The notes under the pieces: generated by a model
Told to the model about the DNA's origin: nothing
The model's database searches: none
The model's input: only the letters and a program-made list of their open reading frames with translations
Source: Ancylostoma caninum
Lineage: Eukaryota; Nematoda; Chromadorea; Rhabditida; Ancylostomatidae
Direction of reading: 5' to 3'
Length of the DNA stretch: 64,000 bases
NCBI GenBank assembly: GCA_037903475.1
Contig: JBAJFG010000138.1
Location: 74,501-138,500, forward strand
Shown here: piece after piece, positions 46,466-58,991 of the stretch
Numbering within the stretch: the first letter of the stretch is position 1
Layout: each line of letters begins with the position of its first letter
Made by a program: the position numbers and the translations under genes

Positions 46466-47218
46466 ATATTGTAGACACGGTATTTCCTCAAATCTCGCAA
46501 ATAGGAATTGTTCGACGTGTTGAACATGTTTAACGGCCACAGGTAGCGGCCACATTTTACACAAAAATTTGCATAGAGGGGTTATTTCAGGTGCTGGACA
46601 TTAAATACTTATCCATTTCGTACAGTAACGCCATAAAAATATGATTACGGTAAGTGTACTCTAGACATCGGATCTCACAGATCTTTCTGAAACTGTGCAT
46701 AGGGGTTTGTTTGCGGTGCTGAACACGACTACCAGTGCCATTTTGCATGTTGTCGTTTTCCTGCTGAAATCTTCTGGCCAGATCTTGCCGGCCAAAAGTG
46801 GGTGGCCGCGGGCACGCAGGAATTCGGCCAGAAGTCTGCTCCCTACATGACCATACTACATCACGAAATACCCAAAATCCTGGATTTCTGAAAGCAGCAA
46901 ATAATGGAGAGTGCGATTTCGCATTATACCAGAATTCTCAAATGTAATTATTTGAAGGACCGAGATAACTAAGTTTGAGCTCAGCAGGACGAAATTGAAT
47001 AACTCAGACCTCATGAGTTTCCTACATCGTTAATTTCTACACAAGTTTCTTTAGCGCAATCGTCATTTTTCACGCAGCAAAATGAGCGCTTCCTTTACGT
47101 TCATAAATTAGGCATACGTACAAAGCCAAAAAAGCCCACAAAAATTTTTTCAGTGCTCGACTGACTCTCACAACTACTTGTTCCATATATGTACATACAT
47201 GCATACTAGAGTTTTGAC

Positions 47219-47372
47219 CGAATCGAATAAAATTCGAATAATTATTCGAATGTTCGAATATTCGAAAATTCGGGGGTACAGAAAAATTCGAAAATTCGAA
47301 AATTCGAGGGTTCGAGATTATTTGAAAATTCGAACATTCGAATATTTTAGGCCGAAAATTCGAATATTCGGG
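47219..47372. repeat. TTCGAA-rich cluster 1
   Basis: Repeated ATTCGAAA and ATTCGAATATTCG words, each centred on the palindrome TTCGAA, fill 150 bases. Confidence 0.8.
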
Positions 47373-48400
47373 ATTGTTTTGCTTCGCAACGGTTATTTCA
47401 GTTCCATTTTCTAGCTGAAGAATCATTCCAGTTGAAACTCCAGTCCATTTTCTCATTTCAATCTCAATTTTCCCAGGAACCTGCCCATATCTTTGCCCGC
47501 ATTTGAAAGCTTTGAAAATGCAATTCTGCGAATTATACGACCTTGGCGACGATGATTTCTCTGGTAAAACCTACATATGTACTTTTCTAGACTCTTGAAA
47601 ACCCAGCAGCTTTAACTAAACTTCTGATTAATCAAGCCTTTCCTCCAGAACTATGTAAGTGGACTGCTAACTATAATAATAACTTTTAAACATCATTCTT
47701 CCTTATATTTAGCTGTTTTCCGACCACTGCTTCGTTGAAATTCTTCCTAAGTACATAACCGTCAGTTATGGAGTTCGAAGTTCACACAAAATCTTGAGAT
47801 CCTCTTATTATACTTTCTGCCCAAACATATTCCGACATCTTGTTACAGAAGTTTTGTTAGGTTTGACATTCAGTGACGAGCATGTAGTTGAACCGGATAA
47901 ACAGAAGTAATAATGAGGAACGTGGTAAAACGCAGTGTGTTTTTGGTATCGCTGACGCTTTTTTGTTAATAGCTATAAGCTCATTCATGATTAACGTAAC
48001 TGAAACACTGTACTCAACATCATCTTTACCGCTTCAATATCTACATATCTCTACATTCACCACCATGGCTCATTTTGCTTGAACTACAACACGGAGATAT
48101 TAAAGTAAAAGCCTTTTCATGGACGAAGGGTTTCATCCAGTTCACAATCCTTTAATGATGGTTTCAAACCTTAAAAGAGATGGACGTTTCTTAACTTTAG
48201 GATAACCAATTCCAGTTCTAAAACCGACGAGGGATCAGCTCCACAGCAGCACAAGCTTGCGTTCATGGGGAAGTTGTGAGAATTTCCAAAACGGATGAAA
48301 CTTGCTACCCGAGAAGTTTCATGCCCGTAGTGATTAGGAATCATATCGCATTGTTCGTCTACATGCATGGGTACGAAACTTTTTTACCAAATGAAATGTT

Positions 48401-48538
48401 ATTCGAATAAATATTCGAACATTCGAATATTCGAAAGTCCGAATGTTCGAAAATTAGGTGGTTCGCAAAAATTCGAAAATTCGAATATTCGAATATTCAG
48501 GGATCCCTAGAAGTTCGCAAATTCGAATATTCGAAAAT
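48401..48538. repeat. TTCGAA-rich cluster 2
   Basis: Same word set as the cluster at 47219-47372, about 1.03 kb further on. A thinner patch of the same words occurs near 38050-38115. Confidence 0.8.
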
Positions 48539-49065
48539 CTAAACCTAAACGGCATGAAAGCACCTACCTTGATCTGTCCAGGGGGGGGGGGATTTAGTGG
48601 AGCAGATTCACAGAAATTCACCATTATCCGCAAAGCTCCGCTTTGGGTGTCCCCAACCAATTACTTAATCAATTAACTATTTGGGGTATTTGTTCCTAGA
48701 AATGTAGATGCATACGTTTGGTCAAAAAGTCAATTATAGAACCGCCTAGGTATACTTGCTTGCTTATGAGTCAAGAATAAATGTTCGAGTTCCTCAATGA
48801 AATTATAATCTTCCTCTGGTTGACAACAACACAGGAACGATTGAGTGACCAAAGATTGGAGGAAATGCTAAGTCAAAGCATAAAATATCGATAGAGTTTT
48901 AGTTGTGAAATGAACGATATGACATGTGCAGCAACTCTCACTTTATACAGGAAACGCTCCTTTTTTGCGACCAGTTGGATCACATCTGCTGGCATTGCAT
49001 AAGTAGGTTTTAGGTTGATCTGAAAGTTTTGCAGCAAGATATTTTTTAGTTAGAATAATTAGAAT

Positions 49066-49860
49066 TTGATAGGCTTTGAATCAGAATGCCATCGCACACG
49101 AATTGTAAAATACAATTGGCTGCGGCCGTACAATAATCGACAGACATTTTCAAGCACTGTGTTACAGAGAACTGATGCTGCTTGGGTCACACACCAACTA
49201 GGGTGCCTCGCAAGAGTGAGTGTGTATCAGGCTTTGTTGCTGCGTCTAAACAGGAGGAACTTTCTCCGTCAACTCATTACTGGAGATGAGAATTGGGCGC
49301 TGTGTTTTAACCAGACAAGACAGAAAAGTTAGCTCCAACGTGGCGAACCACCTGCGAAAGAGCCGAAAAGAGAATTGCGCGAAAGAAGATTTTTGCTGTG
49401 TCATTAGTGAGATTCCGAGAAAATGCTCGACTGAGAACTGTTGCCACTCCGTTACCGCTCAAGTCTACTCTTCTCAACACATAGACTGGCAGACGCACTT
49501 TGCGTGAAAAGCAGAGAAATTGACCATTTTGCTCTACTGTGACACCGCCTGACATCACATGGCAACAAGCATATTCCCCAAAAAGTTGCCAAACTAAGTT
49601 GGGAAGCCCTGCCACACCCTTCTTATTCGCCCGGCTTGGCGCCGGCCGTTTGTCTACCACTTGTTTCAAGCACTGAGGCTGCATCTCCGAGAAAAGAAAG
49701 TCGATTATCAGGCCAAACTGGAAAATGAGATTTCAAGCTTCTTCGACTCGCAGCCGCCCGAGCACTTGACTTCAGTAACTGATGTCCTAGTGAAGCGCTG
49801 TTAAAGTTAGCGTGGATCGTTAGCGTGGTGGTGATTATTCTGTCGATTGTCATCTATTCC
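49066..49860 (+). pseudogene. mariner transposase relic
   Basis: Read across frames, the plus strand shows LLLRLNRRNFLRQLITGDENW, which contains the first catalytic aspartate (TGDE-W). It continues with EPPAKEPKRELRERR, LREKQRN, and a C-terminal part with GSPATP near the usual HPPYSPDL position. Order and spacing match the second half of a mariner transposase. Many stops and frameshifts are present. No inverted repeats could be placed, and it differs from the mariner at 25621. Confidence 0.7.
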
Positions 49861-51269
49861 CGCTAAAGTTAATATTATTCGAAAAATTGTATGAAACTAG
49901 GTGCAAGATTTTCGGAGCTTACCTCAGCAAATCTTGTCCATTCTTCGTAACCTCGAAGTCAGCTGTCTCAAGGAAATCATGTACCGTCACCTTGTACTCA
50001 GCCGTCCCAGGAAGAATTATGTACCAAAGAGAATGAATAGAAAAAAAAGCTAATGAGAAATGAGTGGGTAAACAGTTCGAGGATGATTTCTCGAAACTAT
50101 TAGGTCGTCTAGTATGAAATGTGTGATTTTGAATGAGAAGATTTTGATTTTTGTCCCCAGAGCAAGATTCCGTATAAGATATAGAAATATATGCTCCTGT
50201 ACATACTATCAGCATAGCCTTGCCTCCTTAATGGTGGCCTGGTTGCGCCAACAGCATAGAAGCATGGAAAGCTAGAGGCAATCAAATGGGGAAGAGCGTT
50301 TCCAACATCATGTTGAGAACTGAAGATTTTTCTAGCTAGATATGGGCTCATCCCTGGAAATAGTGTACTCGAATAGAAAAAGGTTTGGCCAGTGCAGTGA
50401 GTGGTAGGTGGGTCCTCACCCCTGCTCCTCTGGCTTAAGCAGCGTGGATTTGTGAAGGATGGCCAAAAATTGGCCCCATTTTGAGGGTCAAACTGGGAAA
50501 AAATCGTTTATTGAACCAATTTTAGTGGTCATATTGCCTTGAGTAGCTATATATAATTGAATTATAAAGATCTCACCTTGCTGCTTATGCTGACCTAGTT
50601 TGACTCCTATCCGCTTCTGCTACGGCTTCCAGCTCATCGATATCCAGGTTCATTATAAGGCTCATTTTGCAGCTTCACCTGAGCAGAGCTTCCCAAACAA
50701 ACACTGCTCAGTGTATTTACTAGGCAAATGTCCCTCAACACTACCCTGATGTTTTAAGCTTTCTCCGCTCTAATGGCTGGAAAATAGAACATATGTTCCA
50801 AAATGGCACAATTTTTCTTTTTTGAGTGGTTCTACAAAAGATTCTTCGAAACAAAAATTTGAAAACTGATCAAAATTCAAGGAAGTGATTATGAAGGAAA
50901 GAGGATGTACTATTATAATGGAAAGAAAGATGGGAAGTGATCTAGTAAATTTTCAAAGATAGAGGCAGTCAAATTGACCGCTCTTTAAATCAACATTTCG
51001 TACTTGATGACCCAATAAAAATGATACTTACGCTACTTTGTTCTGAGTAGCGGATTGAGAAGTGCACCTTGTCTTTATGGCATACTACGCCCGTACGCGT
51101 TCAAGTGTGCTGCTTTCAAGGTGTGTGTTCCGAAAATGTAAGAAAAAGCCTGTGAAGGCTTCAGATCTTTTTCAAGAGTTCTCCACATTCTGTATTCATC
51201 GATCGACCAGAAAACATCTATTGCCCGTTTGAGCAACTGTACAGTATTTTTTGTCTAATAACTGTTCCT

Positions 51270-51387
51270 CAAATGTTCATCAATAAATCAGCAACATTTT
51301 ACTCGCCGAAGGAACAGGCAACGCCGACCGTTACCCGCCCATAGAAGGCACCTATAAATCAGCGCCGGCCTGGAATTTCAGCACAGC
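51270..51387 (+). promoter_or_regulatory. Promoter module of SXP-like gene 5
   Basis: AAATCAGCAACATTT with CTCGCCGAAGG is followed by CCCGCCCA at 51334-51341 and TATAAAT at 51353-51359, 35 bases before the ATG. Confidence 0.68.
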
Positions 51388-54300
51388 ATGTCGGAACTCT
51401 TGCTCCTCGTTGGCCTCGTTGTCATCGTCAACAGCCTACCAACTCCTCTCTTTGGAGATGAAGTGGTGAGTTTAGTGGATAACGCCCGATTGCAGCTATT
51501 TGCCATCAATTTAATCCAGTTCCAGTCCATTGATTTCAATATTCACATTCTCCTGCATTATACTAAACAATTCAGTAGAACATGGAAAAGTCCCCAAAAA
51601 ATAACATGCTGGAACTTGAGCACACCATCCCTTTGACCACCTGATCACCCCATAAATCAGCAATTTTTTCTTGAATTGCTCTTTCTCAAAGAGTTCTGGA
51701 CTAATGCTTAGCAGCCCTTTTGCAATTACGCAATTTTGTGCATAGATGAACAGCTTGGCGTTATTTGAAGGGAAATGACACGCTATTGCTCTTATTTTGC
51801 CAGACAGGTCACACAGTGTGAGAATGAAATGCCATCTGTTTCACAGTTATATTTTGCATGCTAATAAGACTTTCTGCTCAAACAAGTGGCCAATTGCTTG
51901 GATCATCCCTAGAAGACAGACTATCCGATGGAGTAAGGCTGGCCCGTTGTTCTAGTATGACTCATGGTTATCGTGATATGTCTTTGCCTTGCTTTCGTTT
52001 CTGCCACCCACAGTATTTCGACCTATGGTAAGCCGAGAAGCAATAATCATGGACGAGAATGATTTAAAAGGCAGAGAAACTTTTTCAGTATTTTTAGTGT
52101 TCTTTGATCGACATCATTCTGCTGTTCAATCGATAAGAAACGGTGAATGTTCAAGTATTCTCATGTGTTCTCTAACTGGGATCGTTTTGGTGTCGCAAAT
52201 GTATAGTTTTTAGCGGGGTGAATGGCCTGTAACTACCGGGACTACTCGATAATGAATCCTGGTTTCATACAGGTCTGTCATCGCATTCACCACAGCAGAG
52301 CAGTAAACACGAATACAAAGACATTATGGTACGCACTTAAGGGAATTTATATGTACAGGTGGAATTTTCATGAAGAGGAAACATGTTTGCGACTCATTAG
52401 AGTTCGGAAGCAGATATGGAATTCCTGGGAGCAGGAAAAGTCAGACAAAGAACAATAACTTCTAAGATAAGATGTGCGGAACATTCAGCAACCAAAATAG
52501 TTCGAGAATGCAATATTTTTTGATGGAAAAATCTCAATCAGAATTGGCGTCATCTCGATCAGAATCTTAGCCAGAATTGGCGCAAGTCCTGCGGCTCCCA
52601 GCTTTCTAGTCAAAGTCACCTTGTTATAAAAAGCCGAAGGCAAACTTGTTCCGAGCCGATGAATGCTATCAGCCCAGGCAGTAGGCCTCCGCTTCAGATT
52701 TGTTGTATAAAATCCTGACTCGGGAAGTGTGAGGGTGATACGAGAAGTTCCCAGAGTTTTCATAGAAAAATAGCACATTTTAAATCAAGTGCTCTCGAAG
52801 CGAAATGGACTACGTAGTTCCTATTCCTCTTCCGCTTCTCGATGACCGACCATGAGAAAGAACCTCCAGAGTCATTCTAGGCCCAGAGCCAAATTTTTTT
52901 AGTCAATCAAGAAAAAATACAGCTGATGCATGTATGTCCGTTACACTCTTTCTCGATTCACTCTGCTAGCAAATATAAGTAATAGAAGTAAGTAGTATAA
53001 GTGATAGCAAATATAAGTAATATAAGTATAAATATGAGTAAAGTACTAAGGTTTTACAGTCAGGGCAGGGTCAATCAATTAAACCCATCCACGTGTTCAT
53101 TGTTTGGCGAGAGAGAACACGACTTAGTGGTGCAGCAAGTATTTGATCCTTATCACTTGTACAACAATCGCCTAAAAAAATCCCGCTGTGAAATGTTCGG
53201 ATACACATACAGTACCGGCCAAAATTATATAGCCTTTTGGAGTCTCCTCCATTTGCCTCATAACTTCATTTAGGGTGAAGCTTCAAAGCTCACATTTTTA
53301 CGGGTGTTGTAGACACTCACAAGTAATAGAAAGGGAATGACATTGGACCGTTTTGTCAACTAGTTTCTTTAGACAAAATTTTTATTCACAAAGTCAAGAT
53401 CTGTGATTTTGCAGCATTTACAAAAGATCACAAAAGGGCTTTGATGGGCAGTATTTCAAAAAGGACTGAACTTCTTGTAATAGATTCGACTCATATTTGG
53501 ATGAAAACGTGCGCTTTCAGATCCCTGATCAAGCAAATTTGAGTTCATTTCAGGAGTAAACCAATGCAAGAATTTCTACCAAATCTGCTATCTCTTCCGT
53601 GCTTACGATGCTAATTCGGTCACAGTGCACCCAGAAGTCCATCTCACAAAAAATTGCTTTTGTTTCTTCCCATGCAAAGCTTCACTCCAGCAAAAGTTAT
53701 GGAGGAAAATCCAAAAGGCTTTATAATTTTGACCGGTACTGTACATATCCACCGCTTAGTTTTATTGAATATCAGGATGGCCAGACCACCCCAACAGATC
53801 CGTTTCCCGCTGGATAAAGTATGTATATTGAATAAGGCCGCTGAAGATAAAGTATACACACTCAGAACGTCATTTTGGCCAGGAATTCCTTGGATTTCTG
53901 GATTAAATAGAGGAGTAGAAGTCCCAGGAGCCGAAGCAACGAAAGTTTTTCACGGAAATCAAAGCATATTTTCAAGCTTCTTGACAGATTGCAGTTGCAC
54001 AGATCTTGTAAAAGAAATTTCCGTTGTAGCGTGTGACACCTGACAATTTACTTAGAAGATGTGTCAACAAAGTGATGAGTAAATATGTTATAGATGGTAC
54101 GCTAGCCCTGTGGTCAAGTCCCTTTTGACTTTCAAGCCAGCCTTCATTAACTTGTCGGTGAAAACATTAAGAACCTAAAATGCGTACACTTCAAAAAACA
54201 GCCACTATGTATACTGCTGCAAGTTCCACTCGGAATATAGGTAAACCGCGAGACAAACAGACAACTTTCAGGGTCCTCCACCTCCTCCTCCTTGTGGTCT

Positions 54301-56832
54301 TCCACCATTCATGGACAAGTTGCCCACAGATGCACAGATCAAGCTGCAGCATATCTGGAGAAGCTACAAGGAGGGTGCGGATTGCAGCAATCAACATCAC
54401 GAAACCAGACAGATTGTGAGTTTTCGCTTTAATTACCTAGGAGCAGCTCAAAGATGACACATTTTTTCTTCCCATTTTTCAGCTGGACTCACTCCCTACA
54501 GAAGTGCGCAGTGAGATCTTCGAGCACGGTCCTCATCCGCCGCCACCCTTCGGAGACGTAACTTTTTTCGAGAATATTCCTCTAGAAGAACCAAGATTGT
54601 CACTGATCCTGCTTTCCGCTCCCATAGGAATCCAGTAGAAGCTGCTCCGACTACGCTGAATGCTATCAGCATCCTCCAAGCACTGATCACTTTTAGAAAA
54701 TTTCCAGAGCAGTAGGGTGTTGAAAAACATGACAAGTCGGAATCAATGACTTATATTCAACACTAATTTCCTCGAGGCTAAGCGGACTAGTTCTTATTTC
54801 TTCTCCACCCTTCGATATACTTCAGGAAGGGACACTTGTAGGCATCTTTGATCCCTAAGCAGTGTATTCAATACCTTGCCATGGAAGGGAAAAATACAGC
54901 GGATATGTATATGAACGTATAGTATATCCGTTCCCATCGCTCTTTGTTAACTCTTCTATCCGTTAAAAGTAATCCATCCGCGTGTTCAGTCCTTGGCGCA
55001 AAGCCTGTGAATTTGCGAAATAGAGCAAGAATTGGTGATGCAGCACACATTCGAAGTAGGATCTATGGATGACGTGCACACTCTCAGAACCTCACAATTT
55101 TTATGAATTTTGAGAATAAATAGAAGCCCAACATAGAAGTAAACAAACAAACAACCAGATAGCTCATTCAGGATCCCCCACCCCCTCCTCCTTGTGGTCT
55201 TCCACCATTCATTGACAAGCTACCTGCAGATGCACAGACGAAGTTGCGAAATATCTGGCAGAACTACAAGGAGGGTGCGGATTGCAGCAATGAGCATGAC
55301 CAGACCAGACAGATCGTGAGTTTTTACATTGGTTGTGCAGTTAGAAAATCCATAAATTCTTTCAAATTTTTAGCTGGACTCGCTTCCAGCGGAAGTGCGC
55401 AGTGCGATCTTCAGGGACGGTCCTTCCGGACGTGTGAGGTTTTTTTTCCAAAGAATTACCTTAAAGAAATCCGAGAATGCCAATGATTCTATATGCATGT
55501 ATTGTTCCAACGCTCCCCGATTTCTCGGAGCTCCAGAGAAATCTCTTTTTGAGCGCTGCCAACCTAAGGCTACTGCTATTCTCCTCGGGAAAAACAACGC
55601 TTACGTGATGGTAAATACATAACGACGACAGTGCCATCACCCACAATCTAGACGCACCAGAACCGTCGCCACGCCACTGAATGATACGCTGTGCTCCTTA
55701 AAGGCTATACCACCCCTGCCCCGGTACTCTTCTTCCCCAGAAAGGTAACGGTAACTCTCAGAAAAAAAACTTTCGTCGACGAAAGTGAAGGTGATCTATG
55801 TTTCCGATTAATAAAAACAAAGTGAGCGGAACCAGGCAGTAATTTTTCTCTTATTCCCCAACGGAAGGAATCTTCATCTTCAACCTCATTTTTAGTAGTC
55901 ATGAGATCGGGAACGCTTTCGGACCGAAAAACTGGAGAGTTTTGCGAACGAGCACAAAGCTCAGGCGGCCGTCTATAGGAATATAGTGCATTCGGAGGAA
56001 CATCAAACTCCATTCCAGTTTGATTCCACCTACGGTTCCTCCCTCTAATATGAGAAAAAAAAACGTCTACTGACTGCTCCGATCTTGTATTTAACCACCT
56101 ATAAGTGCATTTGAGACCATCTTCAAACTTATAAAAAAGCCAACTCTTCGGTCAGTTTGATGTTTGCACCAAATTCATGAAGCAAGACAAAGTACGAATA
56201 CGATAGTTTCTATCAATACTTTTTTTCTTTCCCAAGCCCTAATCGTAGCAAAATAGGCGGCACAGTAAAAAAAAATCCTGGAAGTTTGAAAACACAGCAT
56301 GGCATAGCATTACCCCGAGTGGAGAACGTGATTGTAGGAGGTTTGTCAACACAATGACGCTAAAATATCTGCTTGGATTTATAATCAAACGTAAAATGTA
56401 TATAAATATCACGTCATCCGTTGTCCGACAGCAATTTGCAGGTGGAAGCTTTTCCAATGGAATCAGTGAAATCTCTCCTGGGATGTACTACTCACCAATG
56501 AGCAGTAATGGAGATCACATTCATCCTTGTTTTTTCAGGTGCACTCACTACCGCAAGAGGTGCGCGGGGCGATCTCCCGGCCTCCACCAGAAATGAGAGC
56601 AGCTAATACTCTCATCGATCAATTCACAGCAATTATGGACGACGAGTCGATCTCCTGGTTTGAAAGGCAAAAGAAAATGCTCGCACTTGCCCGAAAGGTA
56701 TTGATATTCCCACTGATTTTTCAACTGTTCAACAATCACCAAAAAAGGCTTTTCCAGGTGCTGAAGGGAGATGAGCTGAAGCGCTTTAACGAAAGTATCA
56801 GAACGATGAAGTTCACGTTCAACCGGGAATAA
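51388..56832 (+). CDS. SXP/RAL-2-like secreted protein, paralog 5, shortened, with duplicated exon 2
   Basis: Exon 1 (51388-51465) encodes the signal peptide MSELLLLVGLVVIVNS. Two alternative second exons exist, 54272-54415 and 55172-55315, both 48 codons in phase 0 with the proline run, LPPF and both cysteines. Each is followed by a stub of exon 3 (54483-54557 and 55374-55433). A complete exon 3 lies at 56539-56697 (VHSLPQEVRGAI) and an exon 4 at 56758-56832 that ends early in TAA. Exon 5 is absent. Exon 1 plus either exon 2 plus the last two exons gives about 151 residues in frame. Skipping to the stubs would give shorter forms; the 54483 stub stops at 54636. AGTAAA at 56900-56905 may serve as poly(A) signal. 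The C-terminal helical segment is lost, so function may differ. Confidence 0.55.
54272..54557 (+). repeat. Gene 5 exon 2 plus exon 3 stub, copy a
   Basis: This pair matches 55172-55433 exon for exon. Words in the DNA before each copy also match (CCATCC-A/G-CGTGTTCA near 53086 and 54976, and ACACTC-AGAAC near 53855 and 55080), so the unit is a tandem duplication including flank. Copy a ends exon 3 with PHPPPPFGD, then diverges. Confidence 0.75.
55172..55433 (+). repeat. Gene 5 exon 2 plus exon 3 stub, copy b
   Basis: Exon 2b starts DPPPPPPCGLPPF where copy a starts GPPPPPPCGLPPF. The exon 3 stub ends DGPSGR before GTGAGG. In neither copy is the second half of exon 3 present. Confidence 0.75.
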
Positions 56833-56905
56833 CCACGCGTTTGTGATCTATCACATGTATGTACATAACACCTTTATTACGAATGTTTCAAGAATGAGCA
56901 GTAAA

Positions 56906-58661
56906 GTATCATGACTTATAATAACGGGCTTAGTCTGTTTTCATGTCTGTCTGTATGTAAGTATGTATGTGTGTCAGACCGTTACGAAATTCTACAATTG
57001 GTCAGTGATCGTGATTGTGAGATCATATAAAAGCCTAGGAATGAGTGTGGTATGGTTGAGTGGGGTAGGGATGAGATCGAGAAGACGGTTGGACAATGTG
57101 CAACGGGTCCATCAATGGATTCAATACAGAAGGGCTGAGCCGGCGCCCAGAAGTGGGGGGGAGACGGGTCCACCACTGTGATAAGGGTGCGCCGGCGCCC
57201 AAAAGTGGGGGAGATGGGGCCACCACTGTGATAAGAATGCGCCGGCGCCCAACGGTGGGAAATGCATGACGGTCCAGCGTTGTGATAAGGGCGCCCGCGT
57301 CCAGAAGAGGAAGTTCGTCACGGTCTAGATAAATTTCTTCATGAATGGTGTCCTGGCACCCGTTCCGGCTATTCCTTCTACCTATGTGACCTAGGTGCAC
57401 GTTATTCCAATCCGTATTCCCCTCCTCATTCCAGTCCATTTGTATCTGAATCGAGCCCACCCTTCACTCTGTTTTTATACATGGGCAGGCCCTTATCACT
57501 TGAGTTACCACAACAACCTGCTAAAGATAGATTATTTCAAGAGAGCATTTTCACTGAATCGGCTACGTCCAATTAACAACGGCCACTAGGGCGAATCAAA
57601 ATAAATTACTTCTCCTACGTGGAGAAAGGCTACCGCTCACGCGATCGAGAGTTTTCCAAAAGTCGATGGACTTACTCGGGGGGATACAGGATCTACTAAA
57701 TCTGTCCACCTTTTTTCTGCATCGTATGCGGATTATGCGAGCGAAGCGAGCATCAGTAGAAGTCTGGAAGTCCGGCGTTAGCCGGACGGCCAGACTGGTT
57801 CATATATAATCGTGACAATAACATAGAAGAATCCGAGAGACTAAGGAGTTTTCTTCTATCAGAGAACTCCAACCAAATTTTTGATTAGCAAATCTTTTGA
57901 AAAATTGAGGGCGAGAACATATTTAAATACCGTTGGTTCTAGCACAATAGCAAGATCCTTGGAAAGGATCGAAAATACGAGGGACTCTTAGTTGGTTTAC
58001 AACCATAAACCCAATTACTCTTGTATTTCGGAGTAAAGGTTTATCTTTTTAGAAAGTTTGCCATAATTTTTCGTGAGAAAAAAAGAAAAGTCAGCTTTCC
58101 TGTTTTTTCCAACTCTCAAAAGAAGCAATTCTCTCATCTCTGAAAATTTCAAATTCTGGACAAATCTCGATTAGCTTTCGTAAGTTCGCCACTTATACGC
58201 CTCGAATATGCAAGATCTATGTAGAGGAAGATGAGCATGAAGTCTAGCCAGGAGACAAGCTACCAATTCGTAGGATTCTCGTGAATGTTAAAGTGTGTTT
58301 GGATAAAAACGGGACGTTGTTTATGTTTTGTGACTTATTATTTCTCCTTGGGGTTGTCCAAGTTACACACCTAGTTGCAGACGTTCGTTCGATCATGCAG
58401 ACATATTTTAGGTCTTCGTAGTACTTTACGATAAAGAAAAAGCTCAGAAATTACCAGAGTCCTCCAAGTAAGAACTGGATAACGACTTGGTATGCTATGG
58501 TAGCCTGCTGTAGTAGTTCAGCCTTAGCTTACATGCGCTTCATATCAAAGACGTTCTGCTGCCTACGACCTCTCCTTCGAGTGTATGGCGTGCATCTTCA
58601 TAAAATCTTGGAAAAGGTCTTGGAACAGTGACATATTTTCGTTTGCAGCAATTTCGATGTA
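56906..58661. other. Intergenic DNA after gene 5
   Basis: A short TGTATG-rich patch follows the poly(A) region (56950-56975) and a minisatellite lies at 57137-57310. The rest shows no gene. Confidence 0.45.
57137..57310. repeat. Minisatellite, about 3.5 units of roughly 50 bp
   Basis: The unit runs GCGCCGGCGCCC-A-AAGTGGG then CCACCACTGTGATAAG, repeated three times with changes and a partial fourth copy. GC-rich, just after the 3' end of gene 5. Confidence 0.8.
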
Positions 58662-58696
58662 TTTCGAAAGCACTTTCATTAAGAAGAGGTTTTCGG

Positions 58697-58991
58697 CTGT
58701 TAAAAAGATAAACACTGACCGAGTCCAACGATTTCTACAACGAGATAGAGGAGCACAAGAGGCACATTGAGGCGTTGATAATATCCTGCAACATATCCTT
58801 TACCATTGACATTCTTCTATTATTTTTCACTATTTTAGGCTGAAAAGCTGTCACCAGAGGCGAAGCAAGCGGTGAGCTGAAAGATCTACGTAAGCAGGGA
58901 CACCAAATTTATCAAAACTTGAGCGAACCAGCTCAAGACGAGCTGTTTGATCTGTGGCAGGAAAAATGCGACTCGTTCCCTAGGCCTAGCT
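58697..58991 (+). pseudogene. SXP-like pseudogene, exons 4 and 5 (gene 2 copy)
   Basis: Exon 4-like 58697-58777 matches gene 2 exon 4. Its acceptor is CGG instead of CAG, the fifth codon is TAA, and the donor GTAATA has become ATAATA. Exon 5-like 58839-58991 has a four-base deletion after AAGCAAGCG that shifts the frame. The poly(A) signal is AATGAA. No exons 1-3 belong to it, so it was born dead or died soon after duplication. Confidence 0.85.

Larger units (their letters stand above)
46516..51269. other. Intergenic DNA between genes 4 and 5
   Basis: It holds two clusters of TTCGAA words (47219-47372 and 48401-48538) and a mariner transposase relic (49066-49860), each listed. The remaining DNA has no recognised gene. 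A minus-strand segment at 49920-50030 looks coding (EYKVTVHDFLETADFEV, followed by a good donor site) but was not assigned. Confidence 0.45.

Noticed and set aside
57035..57460. 141-codon minus-strand ORF rich in proline
   Set aside because: It is produced by the GC-rich minisatellite at 57137-57310.
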